A DNA stretch of 51,147 nt from Noviherbaspirillum aerium (GTDB lineage: Bacteria > Pseudomonadota > Gammaproteobacteria > Burkholderiales > Burkholderiaceae_D): contig NZ_VFAH01000036.1 of NCBI RefSeq assembly GCF_008929045.1, positions 1 through 51,147 of the forward strand. Direction: 5' to 3'. A program made the position numbers and the translations under genes. A model generated the notes under the pieces. It was not told the DNA's origin, ran no database searches, and was given only the letters and a program-made list of their open reading frames with translations. Shown here piece by piece: positions 10,294-20,000 of this stretch (the stretch's first letter is position 1; every line of letters starts with the position of its first letter).

Positions 10294-10447
10294 ACGCGCT
10301 GCTTGAAATACGTCTTGCAGGCGCCGCCCGCAGGGACGGTGAACCTCACGCGGCACACAAAGATGATGTGTTGCAATAACGTGATCTACCTTCAAGCCAG
10401 TTGCCGGCCTGCGCCTCAAATCTCTCCAATCGCGCTTTCGATGTCGT

Positions 10448-11287
10448 TCAGTATTCGACCTTCGCTTTTGAGCGAAGCCCATCGATCATTGTCTTCAGCG
10501 CCTGCTCCTCGGCCTGCCTTTTAAGCAGGGGCTTCATCTCGTCGAAGGAGGGCACCTTGAGCGGCCGCGTCTCTTCAAGCTTGATCACGTGATAGCCGAA
10601 TTCGGTCTTGACCGGCGTGCCGGTGTATTTGCCCGGCTTCAATGAGGTGACGGCTTGCGCGAATGGCTTGGCGAATTTTCCAGGAACGGACCAGCCAAGA
10701 TCGCCTCCATTGTCCCTGGTGCCGGGGTCAATCGAATCCCTGGCCAGTTCCTCGAAAGCCGCGCCCTTGTCGAGGCGGGCGATGATTGCCCTGGCTTCCT
10801 TGTCGCTGCGCAGCAGCACATGCCGGATCTTGTAATCGGTATTGCCGCCCTTGGCGCGCTGGGCCTGGTATTCGGCCTTCAGGTCGGCATCGCTGACGGG
10901 ATGCTTTCTGAGGTAGTCCTCGATATAGGCGCGGATGATGACGGTTTGCCCGGCCGCCTCGGCCTGGGCCATGATGCGCTGCCTTTCCGTCTCCGCGCGC
11001 GCCGCGACGTCCGGTTTCTTGTCGATGCCGGCCTTGCGCGCTTCCTGCGATAACAGCTCGCGCCTGATGAGTTCTTCCCGCACCTGGTCCTTCAGCTCCG
11101 CACCCGCGGGCATGCCGTGTGCCTTGGCCTGCGCGATGAAGACATCAGCCGTGGCCTGGGAGACGCGACTGCCGTTGACCGTCAGGAATTCCGATTCCGC
11201 CGCTTGCGCGGAATACATCAGGACGCCGCTCAGAAGCGCCGCGCATCCTGTTTTCACCGAGTTCACCAATGTCACCGAGGTTTGCAT
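10448..11287 (-). CDS. Periplasmic parvulin-type peptidyl-prolyl isomerase
   Basis: A 279-residue protein. The ATG at 11287 (MQTSVTLVNSVKTGCAALL) has AAAGGAA 5 bases upstream and starts a signal peptide that ends near SAQAAES. A SurA/PrsA-like N-terminal region with many charged helices is followed by one rotamase domain at about residues 155-250: IRHVLLRSDKEARAII, FEELARDSIDPGTRDNGGDLGW, FGYHVIKLEETRP. Such proteins speed proline isomerisation and assist folding of exported proteins. It lies 198 bases from the end of the GH3 gene on the same strand, so it may be co-transcribed or independent. The family call is strong. Confidence 0.92.
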   Translation of the reverse strand: MQTSVTLVNSVKTGCAALLSGVLMYSAQAAESEFLTVNGSRVSQATADVFIAQAKAHGMPAGAELKDQVREELIRRELLSQEARKAGIDKKPDVAARAETERQRIMAQAEAAGQTVIIRAYIEDYLRKHPVSDADLKAEYQAQRAKGGNTDYKIRHVLLRSDKEARAIIARLDKGAAFEELARDSIDPGTRDNGGDLGWSVPGKFAKPFAQAVTSLKPGKYTGTPVKTEFGYHVIKLEETRPLKVPSFDEMKPLLKRQAEEQALKTMIDGLRSKAKVEY

Positions 11288-11485
11288 AGTTCCTTTTCCA
11301 TACACTGCACGCAGCATCGCCGTCCCTGCATGTGCGTCATGCAGGGACGGCTCCTGCCTTCTTCTTCCGATCGATTGCCTGCGCGGCTCGATCACGACAT
11401 GACATGAAGAAGCTTGTCGTGATCGGGAAGCCGCGGATGGCCGGACTGGATCAGGTACCAGTCCGCATTGCCGCCAGCCGCCGCC

Positions 11486-13945
11486 TTACCGGGTGAAGGT
11501 CCCCGCAGCCTGCAGATTGGACGACGAGTTGCCGACATGGACCGTATAGGTTCCCGAGGGAATGACGAAACGCTTCGCGGTCTTGTCGTAGATGCTCAAC
11601 GGATGATTGGTCGCATTCGGGTCAATCGTGATCGTCACCTCCTTCGAAGCCCCGGGTGCCACCGCCACTTTCTGGAAACCGACCAGGCGCTTCCTGGGCT
11701 GTCCCGCCGCAGGCACCGTCAGATACACCTGGACCACCTCGGCGCCGTTCACGGTTCCGGTATTGCGCACCGTCGTCTTCACCGAATACGCGGAGCTGGT
11801 CGTGGTCACGCTCGGCGATGCGATTTCAAAGGTGGTGTAGGACAAGCCATGGCCGAAGGCGAACGCCGGCGTGACATTATTCGCGTCATACCACCGGTAG
11901 CCCATATTGAGGCCCTCGGCGTAGTTGACGGTCGGCTGTCCTGCCGCGTTGTTGACGCCCGGGAATTGATTGACGCTGATGTTGTTCAGGAATCCGCGCC
12001 CGGCGAACGGGAAGGTCACGGGCAGCTTGCCCGAGGGATTCTTCACGCCGAACAGCAGATCGGCCACGATATGGCCATCCTCCTGGCCCGGGAACCATGT
12101 CTCTAGGATGGCGGGACCGGCACTTCCCACCAGCGCGGGATCCATCGCCACGCCGGCATTGTCCTTCAGGACCAGGGCGGTCTTGCCTGTCATCGGCCTG
12201 GAGGTGGTGGACGTCGCGGACATGATGTCCTTGATCATGGCCACCGTATTGCTGTTGCCGGCCTTGTTGCTGTTTTCCACCGAGATGGCGCTCGGCCGCG
12301 CAACATACCAGTCGAGGCCGTCGCCGACGGCGGTCATGGAGCCGGTCACCGTGACGCCCTGTCCGGTGGTGAAGGATGCGCGGTCCGCGCCCTCTTCGGC
12401 AATGGTGCCTGCCATGATGACGACGGCATCGGCGCCGGCTGCGGCATTGAGCGCCGCCGCATAGCTCGTCGCGGTGCCATCGATCGAAGCGCCCTGGTTG
12501 GCGTCGTCGATCAGCACCAGCCTGACCGTCGCCGATGCATTGCCGAGGCCGCGCAGCACGTTGCGAATGCCCTCGACCGGAGCGACGGTATAGGTCGGCA
12601 CGACATCCGAACTGCCGCCGCCAGCGCCCATCGGCTGGCCGACCATGACGCCGCCGGCCACTGCCTGGCGTGCATACACCTGGGATGCCTTGCCGATCAC
12701 CACCACGTCGCGCACCGTCGGCGCGAACGGCAATACCTTGTTGTCATTCTGCAGAAGCACCGCCGACTCGACGCCGATCGCGCGCGCCTTGGCGCCGCCG
12801 GCCGCATAGTCGATCGGTGTCTGGACGATCTTGCGGTCGAAGATGCCGAGCTTGAACATCTGCGTGTAGCGGCGCTTGAGCGCAGTGTCGATATCCGACA
12901 CCTTGATTTCTCCCGCAGTCAGCGCGGCATTCAGGAGGTTCGGCGCCCATTGCAAGGGCATCGGCATCAGGTGATCGAGGCCGGCGAGCAGGGTCGGCGA
13001 TGTCGTCTTGGTGGCGAAGAAGTCCGACTGCACATAGCCCTTGAATCCCCACTGGTTGCGCAGCACATCCGTCAGCAGGTACTTGTTCTCGCAGGATTGC
13101 TGGCCATTGACGTAATTGTAGGCACACATGATCGATGCCACCTGGCCATCCTTGACGGTCATCTCGAAAGGCAGCAGGTACAGCTCGTGCAGTACCTGTT
13201 CATCGACGATGGTGTCGAGCGTATTGCGGTTGGTTTCCTGCTCATTCGCCGCATAATGCTTGGCCATGGCGATGACGCCCTTGTTCTGCACGGCCCGGGT
13301 TTCGGCGACGGCCATCACGCCGGTCAGGTAGGGATCTTCGCCGAAGTATTCGAAATTGCGTCCGAGGACGGGGATGCGCGCGAGGTTCACGCCAGGCGCT
13401 TCGAACACGTGCAGCGCGAGGTTGTTCGCTTCGGTGCCGATGACTTCTCCGAATTGGGTGGCGACGGCGGGGTCGAACGAGGCGGCCACGCCCATCGCCG
13501 ACGGCAGCGCGGTGGCCTTGGCGGAAGAGGGATGCGTATAGGCGGCGGTAGGATTGGGCGCCTTTGCCAGCTCCAGGCTGACGCAGTCGTTCTGTCCGAT
13601 GCCGACCGGACCGTTCGTGATGCGCAGTGTCGGAATTTCCAGCTCGGCGATTCCGGTGACATGTCGCGCGCCGAAACATTCCGGCAATTCCGGAACGACG
13701 CCAGGCACGCTGCCCACCAGCTGCTGCTGCTTCTGCTGCAGGCTCATCGCGGCAACCAGCAGGTCGGCGCGCTGCTCGGGAGGCAGTTCCTTGCTCATCC
13801 ACGGCTTCACCGTCGGTGCGTTGGGCGGCGCCTGCGATACCGTGGAGTCGCCGCCGCTCCCGCCGCATGCGGCAAGCATTACGGAGGCGATTGCCGACGC
13901 CATCACCGCAAATTTGAATTCATTGACCTGCTTTGCTCTTCTCAT
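11486..13945 (-). CDS. Glycoside hydrolase family 3 beta-glucosidase-like lipoprotein
   Basis: An 819-residue enzyme. Residues 1-27 are a lipoprotein signal with lipobox LAAC (Cys27) followed by GGSGGDS, so the protein should be anchored in the envelope facing outward. The GH3 N-domain is clear: RIPVLGRNFEYFGEDPYL (about 190-207), KHY at 229-231, and the nucleophile region GYVQSDFF with Asp308 as the predicted nucleophile. The GH3 C-domain and a fibronectin-III-like domain (AYSVKTTVRNTGTVNGAEVVQVYL and on) follow, the standard three-part layout of beta-glucosidases and xylosidases. The substrate is not readable. The divergent LacI gene 606 bases away is the likely regulator. Confidence 0.93.
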   Translation of the reverse strand: MRRAKQVNEFKFAVMASAIASVMLAACGGSGGDSTVSQAPPNAPTVKPWMSKELPPEQRADLLVAAMSLQQKQQQLVGSVPGVVPELPECFGARHVTGIAELEIPTLRITNGPVGIGQNDCVSLELAKAPNPTAAYTHPSSAKATALPSAMGVAASFDPAVATQFGEVIGTEANNLALHVFEAPGVNLARIPVLGRNFEYFGEDPYLTGVMAVAETRAVQNKGVIAMAKHYAANEQETNRNTLDTIVDEQVLHELYLLPFEMTVKDGQVASIMCAYNYVNGQQSCENKYLLTDVLRNQWGFKGYVQSDFFATKTTSPTLLAGLDHLMPMPLQWAPNLLNAALTAGEIKVSDIDTALKRRYTQMFKLGIFDRKIVQTPIDYAAGGAKARAIGVESAVLLQNDNKVLPFAPTVRDVVVIGKASQVYARQAVAGGVMVGQPMGAGGGSSDVVPTYTVAPVEGIRNVLRGLGNASATVRLVLIDDANQGASIDGTATSYAAALNAAAGADAVVIMAGTIAEEGADRASFTTGQGVTVTGSMTAVGDGLDWYVARPSAISVENSNKAGNSNTVAMIKDIMSATSTTSRPMTGKTALVLKDNAGVAMDPALVGSAGPAILETWFPGQEDGHIVADLLFGVKNPSGKLPVTFPFAGRGFLNNISVNQFPGVNNAAGQPTVNYAEGLNMGYRWYDANNVTPAFAFGHGLSYTTFEIASPSVTTTSSAYSVKTTVRNTGTVNGAEVVQVYLTVPAAGQPRKRLVGFQKVAVAPGASKEVTITIDPNATNHPLSIYDKTAKRFVIPSGTYTVHVGNSSSNLQAAGTFTR

Positions 13946-14134
13946 TTCAGTCTCCTTGTGGAATGCCTTCTCATGTCGGCATGGATTTGTTGATGCCTGA
14001 ATGGACCATCATTAACTTTTGCTTAACCAGTCGTGCCTCACGACGCCTCATTTCGCCGATTAAAACAACGCTTCCGCGAGCGGCGGACGTGAGTCTTCAG
14101 CACGCCGGCACTCAGGCACTCAGGCACTCAGGCC

Positions 14135-14245
14135 TAAGGCGGCGCGGATTTTCCGCTCCTTTAATGAGGAGCCGGGCCTTAATCTCTGCATTAATCAATC
14201 AGGCAGGCCGCAACGCCGCTAAAGCAGGGGAAAACCCCCGCTTTA
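14135..14245. promoter_or_regulatory. Structured region between divergent GH3 and lacI genes
   Basis: Nested inverted repeats TAAGGC (14135-14140)/GCCTTA (14176-14181) enclose GCTCCT (14155-14160)/AGGAGC (14167-14172). About 40 bases on, an 11-bp inverted repeat with one mismatch (arms at 14220-14230 and 14235-14245, loop AAAA) follows. The stretch begins after a short run of CAGGCACT repeats (14104-14130). No gene converges here, so these are more likely leader structures or operator-related than terminators. Confidence 0.4.
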
Positions 14246-14551
14246 AGACGTAGTGTTGCCGGATATCGAGTTAAACGCTTTCCTTCCTGGGCGCGGCTGC
14301 AGGTCTCCTGCGATGCGCTCTGCGCATCAGTATTGTGATGAATTGGTTTTGCAGTTCAGATTCTTAAGCAGAAAGGAAGGCGTGTCTATTGATTAAATTT
14401 TATAGGGCGATGCCGGCGCGGCATCGCCATTGCGCCGGCGCGCATTCGTACGATATTGTTCCGGAATTGCGCCCGCATGACTGCGTGGCTGCGGTTTATC
14501 GATACCAAGCGCATTTTGGATGCATGACGATCCGCGCACTTCCATTGAGTT

Positions 14552-15544
14552 ATGAAAAGACAAGCGCCCACGGTTTACGATGTCGCCAAAGAGGCTGGCG
14601 TTTCGATTGCGACCGTCTCCAAGTTCCTCAACGGCGTGCAGCGCTTTTCGCCTGCGGTCGAACTCACAATCAGCAAGGTGGTCGCTAGACTGGGCTACCG
14701 CTCCAACGAACTGGCCCGCTCGATGGTGACTGGCGAAACGAGAACCATTGGTGTCGCCATACTCGATATCGACAATCCGCATTTCACTGCGGTGGTCAAG
14801 GGCGCGAACCGCGTCGCACTGGAGAAGGGCTACACCCTGCTGCTTGTGGACACCGAGGAAAACCAGGGCCGCGAACTCCAGCTCCTGGATGCCTTGAGCC
14901 GCCGCGTCGATGGCCTGATCATCAGTTCGCGCATGCCGGAATCCGACATCAGGAAAGTCATTGATTGCGGCAAGCCCATCGTATTGCTCGGCAAGCCTGA
15001 TTCCGTCCCTATTCCATGCGTATTGAGCGACGGCCGGCGCGGCGGATTCATGCTTGCGGAACACCTTGTCAATCAAGGGCACAAGAGCATTGCGTATCTG
15101 GGTTTTCCGCAGTCCCGCTGGAATCTGGATCGGATGAACGGCATACAGGAATGTCTTCAAGGGCATGGCCTGTCGCTGCAGTGCCATGGCGTCCGCGCGC
15201 CGTTTGCTTCGGAGGGCGAGCGCATCTGCTCCGCCATCATGCTTGGCGCGTCGCATCCCGACGCCTTGATCTGCTATAACGATCTGCTGGCGATGGGCTT
15301 CATGAAGGAGGCCCAGTCGCTGGGTTTCGGCATACCTGCGGACATATCGGTGGCGGGCTTCGACAATATTCCTTATGCCGGGTATGTATCCCCGTCGCTG
15401 ACGTCGGTTGATCTGCACAGCGAAGGAATGGGGGAAATGGCGATGAACAAACTGCTGGCGCTGTTGACAGGCAAAGCCATGGACAACGATCAGGTCCTTG
15501 CGCCGCATCTCGTGGTGCGTGCTTCCACCCGCACCAGGCGATAG
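14552..15544 (+). CDS. LacI-family transcriptional regulator
   Basis: A 330-residue repressor of normal family length. The N-terminal helix-turn-helix is textbook: TVYDVAKEAGVSIATVSKFLNG, followed by the hinge helix SNELARSMVTGETRTIGV. The C-terminal periplasmic-binding-like domain ends SVAGFDNIPYAGYVSPSLTSVDL. It most likely senses a sugar and controls the divergent GH3 gene; the 606-base gap contains inverted repeats, but no site with the classic CG-centred LacI palindrome was certain. The ribosome-binding site is weak. The family call is certain; the regulon is inferred. Confidence 0.95.
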   Translation: MKRQAPTVYDVAKEAGVSIATVSKFLNGVQRFSPAVELTISKVVARLGYRSNELARSMVTGETRTIGVAILDIDNPHFTAVVKGANRVALEKGYTLLLVDTEENQGRELQLLDALSRRVDGLIISSRMPESDIRKVIDCGKPIVLLGKPDSVPIPCVLSDGRRGGFMLAEHLVNQGHKSIAYLGFPQSRWNLDRMNGIQECLQGHGLSLQCHGVRAPFASEGERICSAIMLGASHPDALICYNDLLAMGFMKEAQSLGFGIPADISVAGFDNIPYAGYVSPSLTSVDLHSEGMGEMAMNKLLALLTGKAMDNDQVLAPHLVVRASTRTRR

Positions 15545-15591
15545 CGCGCGATCGCCGTCACCCGACTGACGATGCCGGAAGATTTGCCGGC

Positions 15592-15605
15592 TGCACTGCA
15601 GTGCA
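15592..15605. promoter_or_regulatory. Perfect 14-bp palindrome
   Basis: TGCACTGCAGTGCA is a perfect palindrome about 50 bases after the lacI stop and about 130 bases before the riboswitch. It might be an operator for the B12 operon promoter or for autoregulation. There is no direct evidence. Confidence 0.25.
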
Positions 15606-15735
15606 CTGCGCAGGGACGCCTGGTTCCTTGCATGTCTCCTCGCCACGCCTTTGATCGCCGCTGACATTCCCCGCGGCCCCGCATCTTTTCCCGAAAACTC
15701 TTGCGTGCGCCAATCCTCTGTAAAATACGCGCACG

Positions 15736-15927
15736 CAAAGGTGTCCTCCGGCTGATCGGCCGGAAGCTGAAACGGGAAGCCGGTGAAGGGCGGGACGACT
15801 CTCTCTCCATTCCGGCGCAGCCCCCGCTGCTGTAAGCCTGACGACGCCGTTCACCCGCCACTGTGCATGCTGTCCGCACGGGAAGGCAAGAACGGCCGAG
15901 GATGAAGGCGAGCCAGAAGACCGGCCT
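15736..15927 (+). ncRNA. Cobalamin riboswitch
   Basis: The conserved pieces of the AdoCbl/cobalamin aptamer appear in order: AAAGGTGTCCTCCGG, GAAACGGGAAGCCGGTG, GCAGCCCCCGCTGCTGTAAG, the B12 box GCCACTGTGC at about 15857-15866, GGGAAGGC, and the closing GAGCCAGAAGACCGGCC. A 7-bp hairpin (15944-15950/15957-15963) and an 8-bp hairpin (CATGCCGC 16004-16011/GCGGCATG 16018-16025) lie between the aptamer and the start codon and are the likely expression platform. Neither has a T run, which favours control of translation over termination. Bound cobalamin should switch off the three genes that follow. Confidence 0.95.
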
Positions 15928-16051
15928 TGCGCTGTTGTGGCATCCGGCCCGGGGAGGGGCCGGGTCCATGTATCCGCCCTTTATGTTCCAGGCACCGGTT
16001 ACCCATGCCGCCGCTCAGCGGCATGCGTGCTGCCGCCATCAGGAGATGACC

Positions 16052-16699
16052 ATGTTCGACCTCGGCACCGAGTTCGCGGTGCGTTCCATTGAAACGCTGC
16101 TGTATTCCATTTCGACCCTGCTGTACCTGCCTGTCCTGCTGGCCGTGGTGGTGCTGGTGCTGTACCTGCTCAGCTATGCCGGGGCTTTCATGCGTGAATG
16201 GCGGGAACGGCGGCGCGGCATCCGCGGCCTGGTGGTGCATGCCGAGGCGGCCATGGCGGCAGCTTCGGCGGCCAGCATGCAGGCGGATGCGCAGCCGGCG
16301 CTGGATGCCCGGCTCGAACGCATCGTCCAGCAGGCCGAAGCCACGGGCCTGCGCCGCCTGGAAGCGGTGCGCTTCGCGGTGCGCGTCGGCCCGGCGCTCG
16401 GCCTGATGGGCACGCTCATCCCGATGGGCATTTCCCTGGCCGGCCTGGCCCAGGGCAACCTGCCGAAAATGGCGGAGAGCATGGTGACCGCCTTCACTGC
16501 AACCGTGGTGGGCCTGGCCTGCAGCGTGGTGGCTTATCTGCTTGCCATTGCGCGCGAACACTGGCTGCGCGCCGACATGACGGACATCGCCTACACCGCG
16601 GAAACCGTACTGGCGCGGCATGGGCAGGGCGCCGCGAGCCAGACCGAAAACCGCGCCGAAAACCGCACCGCAAATCCGACTGAAGTCGCAGGAGGCTGA
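16052..16699 (+). CDS. MotA/TolQ/ExbB-type proton channel protein of the CobN operon
   Basis: A 215-residue inner-membrane protein, first gene under the cobalamin riboswitch. It has a membrane helix at about 24-45, a charged cytoplasmic stretch, and two further helices at about 112-132 and 146-168. The signature VGPALGLMGTLIPMGISLAGLAQGN followed by VTAFTATVVGLACSV is the ExbB/TolQ/MotA channel core. Such proteins use the proton gradient to energise a partner. The ATG at 16052 is chosen because AGGAG lies 6 bases before it; the ATG at 16046 would touch the ribosome-binding site. The next gene starts 1 base after the stop. The partner is probably the DUF2149 protein. Confidence 0.88.
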   Translation: MFDLGTEFAVRSIETLLYSISTLLYLPVLLAVVVLVLYLLSYAGAFMREWRERRRGIRGLVVHAEAAMAAASAASMQADAQPALDARLERIVQQAEATGLRRLEAVRFAVRVGPALGLMGTLIPMGISLAGLAQGNLPKMAESMVTAFTATVVGLACSVVAYLLAIAREHWLRADMTDIAYTAETVLARHGQGAASQTENRAENRTANPTEVAGG

Positions 16700-16700
16700 G

Positions 16701-17033
16701 ATGCGCTACATGCAACGACACCGCCGCATTGCCGACGGCTCGACCGATGATCCGCTGTCCGGCGTGGCCAACCTGTTCGATGCCAGCATCGTCTTCATCG
16801 TCGCCATGATGCTGGCCCTGTTCTCCGCCTGGAACATGCTCGACCTGCTCGATCCGGATTCCGAGGTCACCATCTCCAAGAAAAGCGCGGACGGCAAGGT
16901 CGAGATCCTGACCAAGAAGGGCGCGGAGATCAAGGTCAGCCGCGTGAGCGACCAGCCGCTTTCCGGCGCCGGCAAGCGCCTTGGCACCGCCTATCAGCTA
17001 CCCGACGGAAAGGTTGTCTATGTTCCGGAATAA
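16701..17033 (+). CDS. DUF2149 protein, candidate ExbD-like partner
   Basis: A 110-residue protein. A short polar N-terminus is followed by one membrane helix (about 28-46) and a C-terminal domain of about 60 residues (SEVTISKKSADGKVEILTKK, then KVVYVPE) that should face the periplasm. An aspartate (Asp27, NLFDASIVF) stands at the entrance of the helix, where ExbD and TolR carry their essential proton-binding Asp. From memory, DUF2149 genes co-occur with ExbB-like and CobN-like genes in bacteria and archaea. GGAGG lies 5 bases upstream. The end overlaps the start of the CobN-like gene by 14 bases, suggesting coupled translation. The ExbD-like role is inference. Confidence 0.82.
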   Translation: MRYMQRHRRIADGSTDDPLSGVANLFDASIVFIVAMMLALFSAWNMLDLLDPDSEVTISKKSADGKVEILTKKGAEIKVSRVSDQPLSGAGKRLGTAYQLPDGKVVYVPE

Positions 17034-20000
17034 GAATTGGCTGAACTGGTTTTCCGCGCTGCTGGCGGGCATGCTGTGGTGCCTCACGGCGCATGCGGCA
17101 CCGACCGCTCCGACCTTGCCGACCTTGCCAACAGCGCCTCCGGGCCGCGCCATCGCGCTGGTGCTCGGCGACGTCGAATCGCGGCCGGCCGTGCTGGCGG
17201 TGCGGGCCTTGCAGGCGGAGCTGCAGGCGGCCGGCGCGACAGTGCGCATCCTGTCGGCCAGCCATGTGGGCAATGATGAACACCGGATGCTCGCCGATGC
17301 CGATGCCGTCGTGCTCAACGTGCTCGGCCAGCAGCTGGTGCAAGCCATCATGCCCGAGCTGCAGGCGCTGCAGCGCAGGGGGCGGCCGGTGTACGCGGTG
17401 GGAAATCCGCCGGACCAGGCCTTGCGTTCGCTGGGCGTGCGGGAAGATGCGGCGGTGCTTGCCTATCACCGCGCCGGCGGCGCCGACAACATGAACAGCC
17501 TGCTGCGCTATCTGCTGCGCGCGCATTTCGACGCCCGGCTTGCCGTGCCGCCGGTGCTGGCGATGCCCGAAACCGGGCTGTACGACGTGCAGGCCAACCG
17601 CATCGCCGGCAGCTTTGACGATTACCTGAGCAGCTACGCGCGCTATCGGAAAGATGCCCCCTGGATCGGCGTGATGTTCTACCGGGCCAGCCTGGTGGCG
17701 GGACAGACGCTGCCGCTGGCCGCCATCGTCGCCAGCCTGGAAGCGCAGGGGTACAACGTGCTGCCGGCGTTCGGCTATCCCTATGACGTGCCGCTGCGCT
17801 TTTTCCTGGACGGGCAGGGCAGTTCGCGCATCGATGCGCTGGTGGCCCTGGGCATGAAGGTCGGCGGCACCGGCGCGACCGGCGCCATGCTGGAACGCAT
17901 CGGCGTGCCGGCCATCAATGCCATCACCCTGAGCCAGCAGACGGCGGCGCAGTGGCAGGCATCGAAAGTGGGACTCGACATCATCGAACGTACCTGGCAG
18001 CTGGCCGGCGCCGAGCTCGCGGGGCTGGTGCAGCCCACCGTGGTGGCCAGCCGCGAACGCGTCACCGATGCGCAGACCGGCCTGGCCTATGTCGAGGAAA
18101 GGCCGATCGCCGAGCGCGTCGACCGCCTGCGCGAACGCGTCGATGCCTGGCTGGCGCTGCGCAAGACGGCCAATGCCGACAAGCGCGTGGCGCTGCTTTA
18201 CTTCAATTATCCGCACGGTTCCGAAACCATCGGCGCCGCGTACCTGAACGTGCTCCCGGAAAGCCTGTGGCAGATTGCCCGCCGCATGCAGGACGACGGC
18301 TATGCCACCGCCGATGACCATGGCGCGCTGCCCTCCGACAAGGCGGCCCTGCAGTCCGACATCCAGACCTGGGGCAGCTATCCCGGCAAGGATGCGGCCC
18401 AGTACCGGCAGGGCCTGGCGAAGCTGGCTGCGAGCGGGCAGGCGCTGCTGGTGCCGCTGGCCGACTACAGGCGCTGGTACGGTCAGTTGCCGGCCACGCT
18501 GCGCGGCGCGGTGGAAAAGGCCTGGGGCAGGCCGGAACAGGCGCCGACGCTATGGAAGGATGCCCAGGGCAAGCCGCATTTCGTGTTTCCCGCAAGGCGC
18601 TACGGCAAGCTGCTGCTGGCGCCGCAGCCGACCCGCGCCTGGGAACAGAACCTGGAAAAGCTGCACAACGACGTGACCTTGCCGCCGGGCCATGACTACA
18701 TCGCCTTCTACCTGTGGCTGCAGCACGGCTACCGGGCGCATGCGGTCATCCATCTCGGCACCCACGGCACCCAGGAGTGGCTGACCGGCAAGGAGGCCGG
18801 CCTGGCCGCCGACGACGCCACCGAGGCGCTGATCGGCGCACTGCCCAATCTCTATCCCTACGTGATGGACGATGTCGGCGAAGGCCTGCAGGCCAAGCGG
18901 CGCGGCATGGCCACCATCCTCGACCACATGACGCCGCCGTTCGACATCGCCGGCCTCAATCCCGACCTGCGCGAACTCGGCGCGCTGCTCAACGACTACC
19001 GCGTCGCCGAGCAGAAGAGCCCGCTGCTGGCGCGCAGCCACCTGGCGGCGCTCAACCGGCTGGCCGGCAAGAGCGGCGTGCTCAAGGACATGGGACGCAA
19101 AAGCCTCGCTAGCGAAGCCGACATGGAAGCGCTGGAAGAATATTTGGATACCGTCACCGCCAAGCTCACGCCTTTCGGCCTGCATACCTTCGGCGTCGCG
19201 CCGGCTCCCGAGCTGCGCAGCGCCACCGCGCGCGCGGTGGCCAGCATGGATGCCAAGCTGCCGGCGGCCGAGCGGGATGCGCGCGTGGCCAGGCTGGAGC
19301 AGGACATCGTGGCCAGCGCCGCCCTGGAACTCGAGCGGCTGATGCAGGCGCTGGACGGCCGCTACATTCCGGCCGGGCCGGGCGCCGACCTGGTGCGCAA
19401 TCCGGCGGCGCTCCCCACCGGGCGCAATTTCTACGGCCTCGATCCGAGCCGCATACCCAGCCGCACCACCTATGAGCAGGGCGCGAAGCTGGCGCAGCAG
19501 CTGGTCGATGACTACCGCGGTCGGCACGGGGTTTATCCCGACAAGCTGACCATCAACCTGTGGGGCGTCGAGACTTCCCGGCATGAGGGCATCATGGAAG
19601 CGCAGGTATTGTCGCTGCTCGGCGTGCGCCCGACCTGGGACGAACGCGGCCGCGTCAATGGCGTCGAGCCGATTTCCCGGCGCGAACTCGGCCGCCCGCG
19701 GGTGGATGTGACGATGGTCTCCTCCGGCCTGTTCCGCGACCTGTTCGCCAATGTGCTGACGCTGCTCGACCAGGCGACGCGGCTGGCCCAGCAGCAGGAC
19801 GACAGCGACAATCCGCTGCGCATCCATACCCGCCGCACGGCCGCCATGCTGGAAAAGCGCGGAATGCCGGCGGACGAGGCGCAGCGCCTTGCCGCCACCC
19901 GCATCTTCGGACTGCCGTCCGGCGCCTACGGCACCAATATCGAGAAACTGATTCCGCTGACCAATGCCTGGCAGAACGAGCAGCAGGTGGCGGACGTGTT

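Noticed and set aside
16936-18321. A 461-codon open frame on the minus strand
   Set aside because: Antisense shadow of the cobN-like gene; His/Gly/Arg-rich composition typical of reverse frames, no ribosome-binding site.
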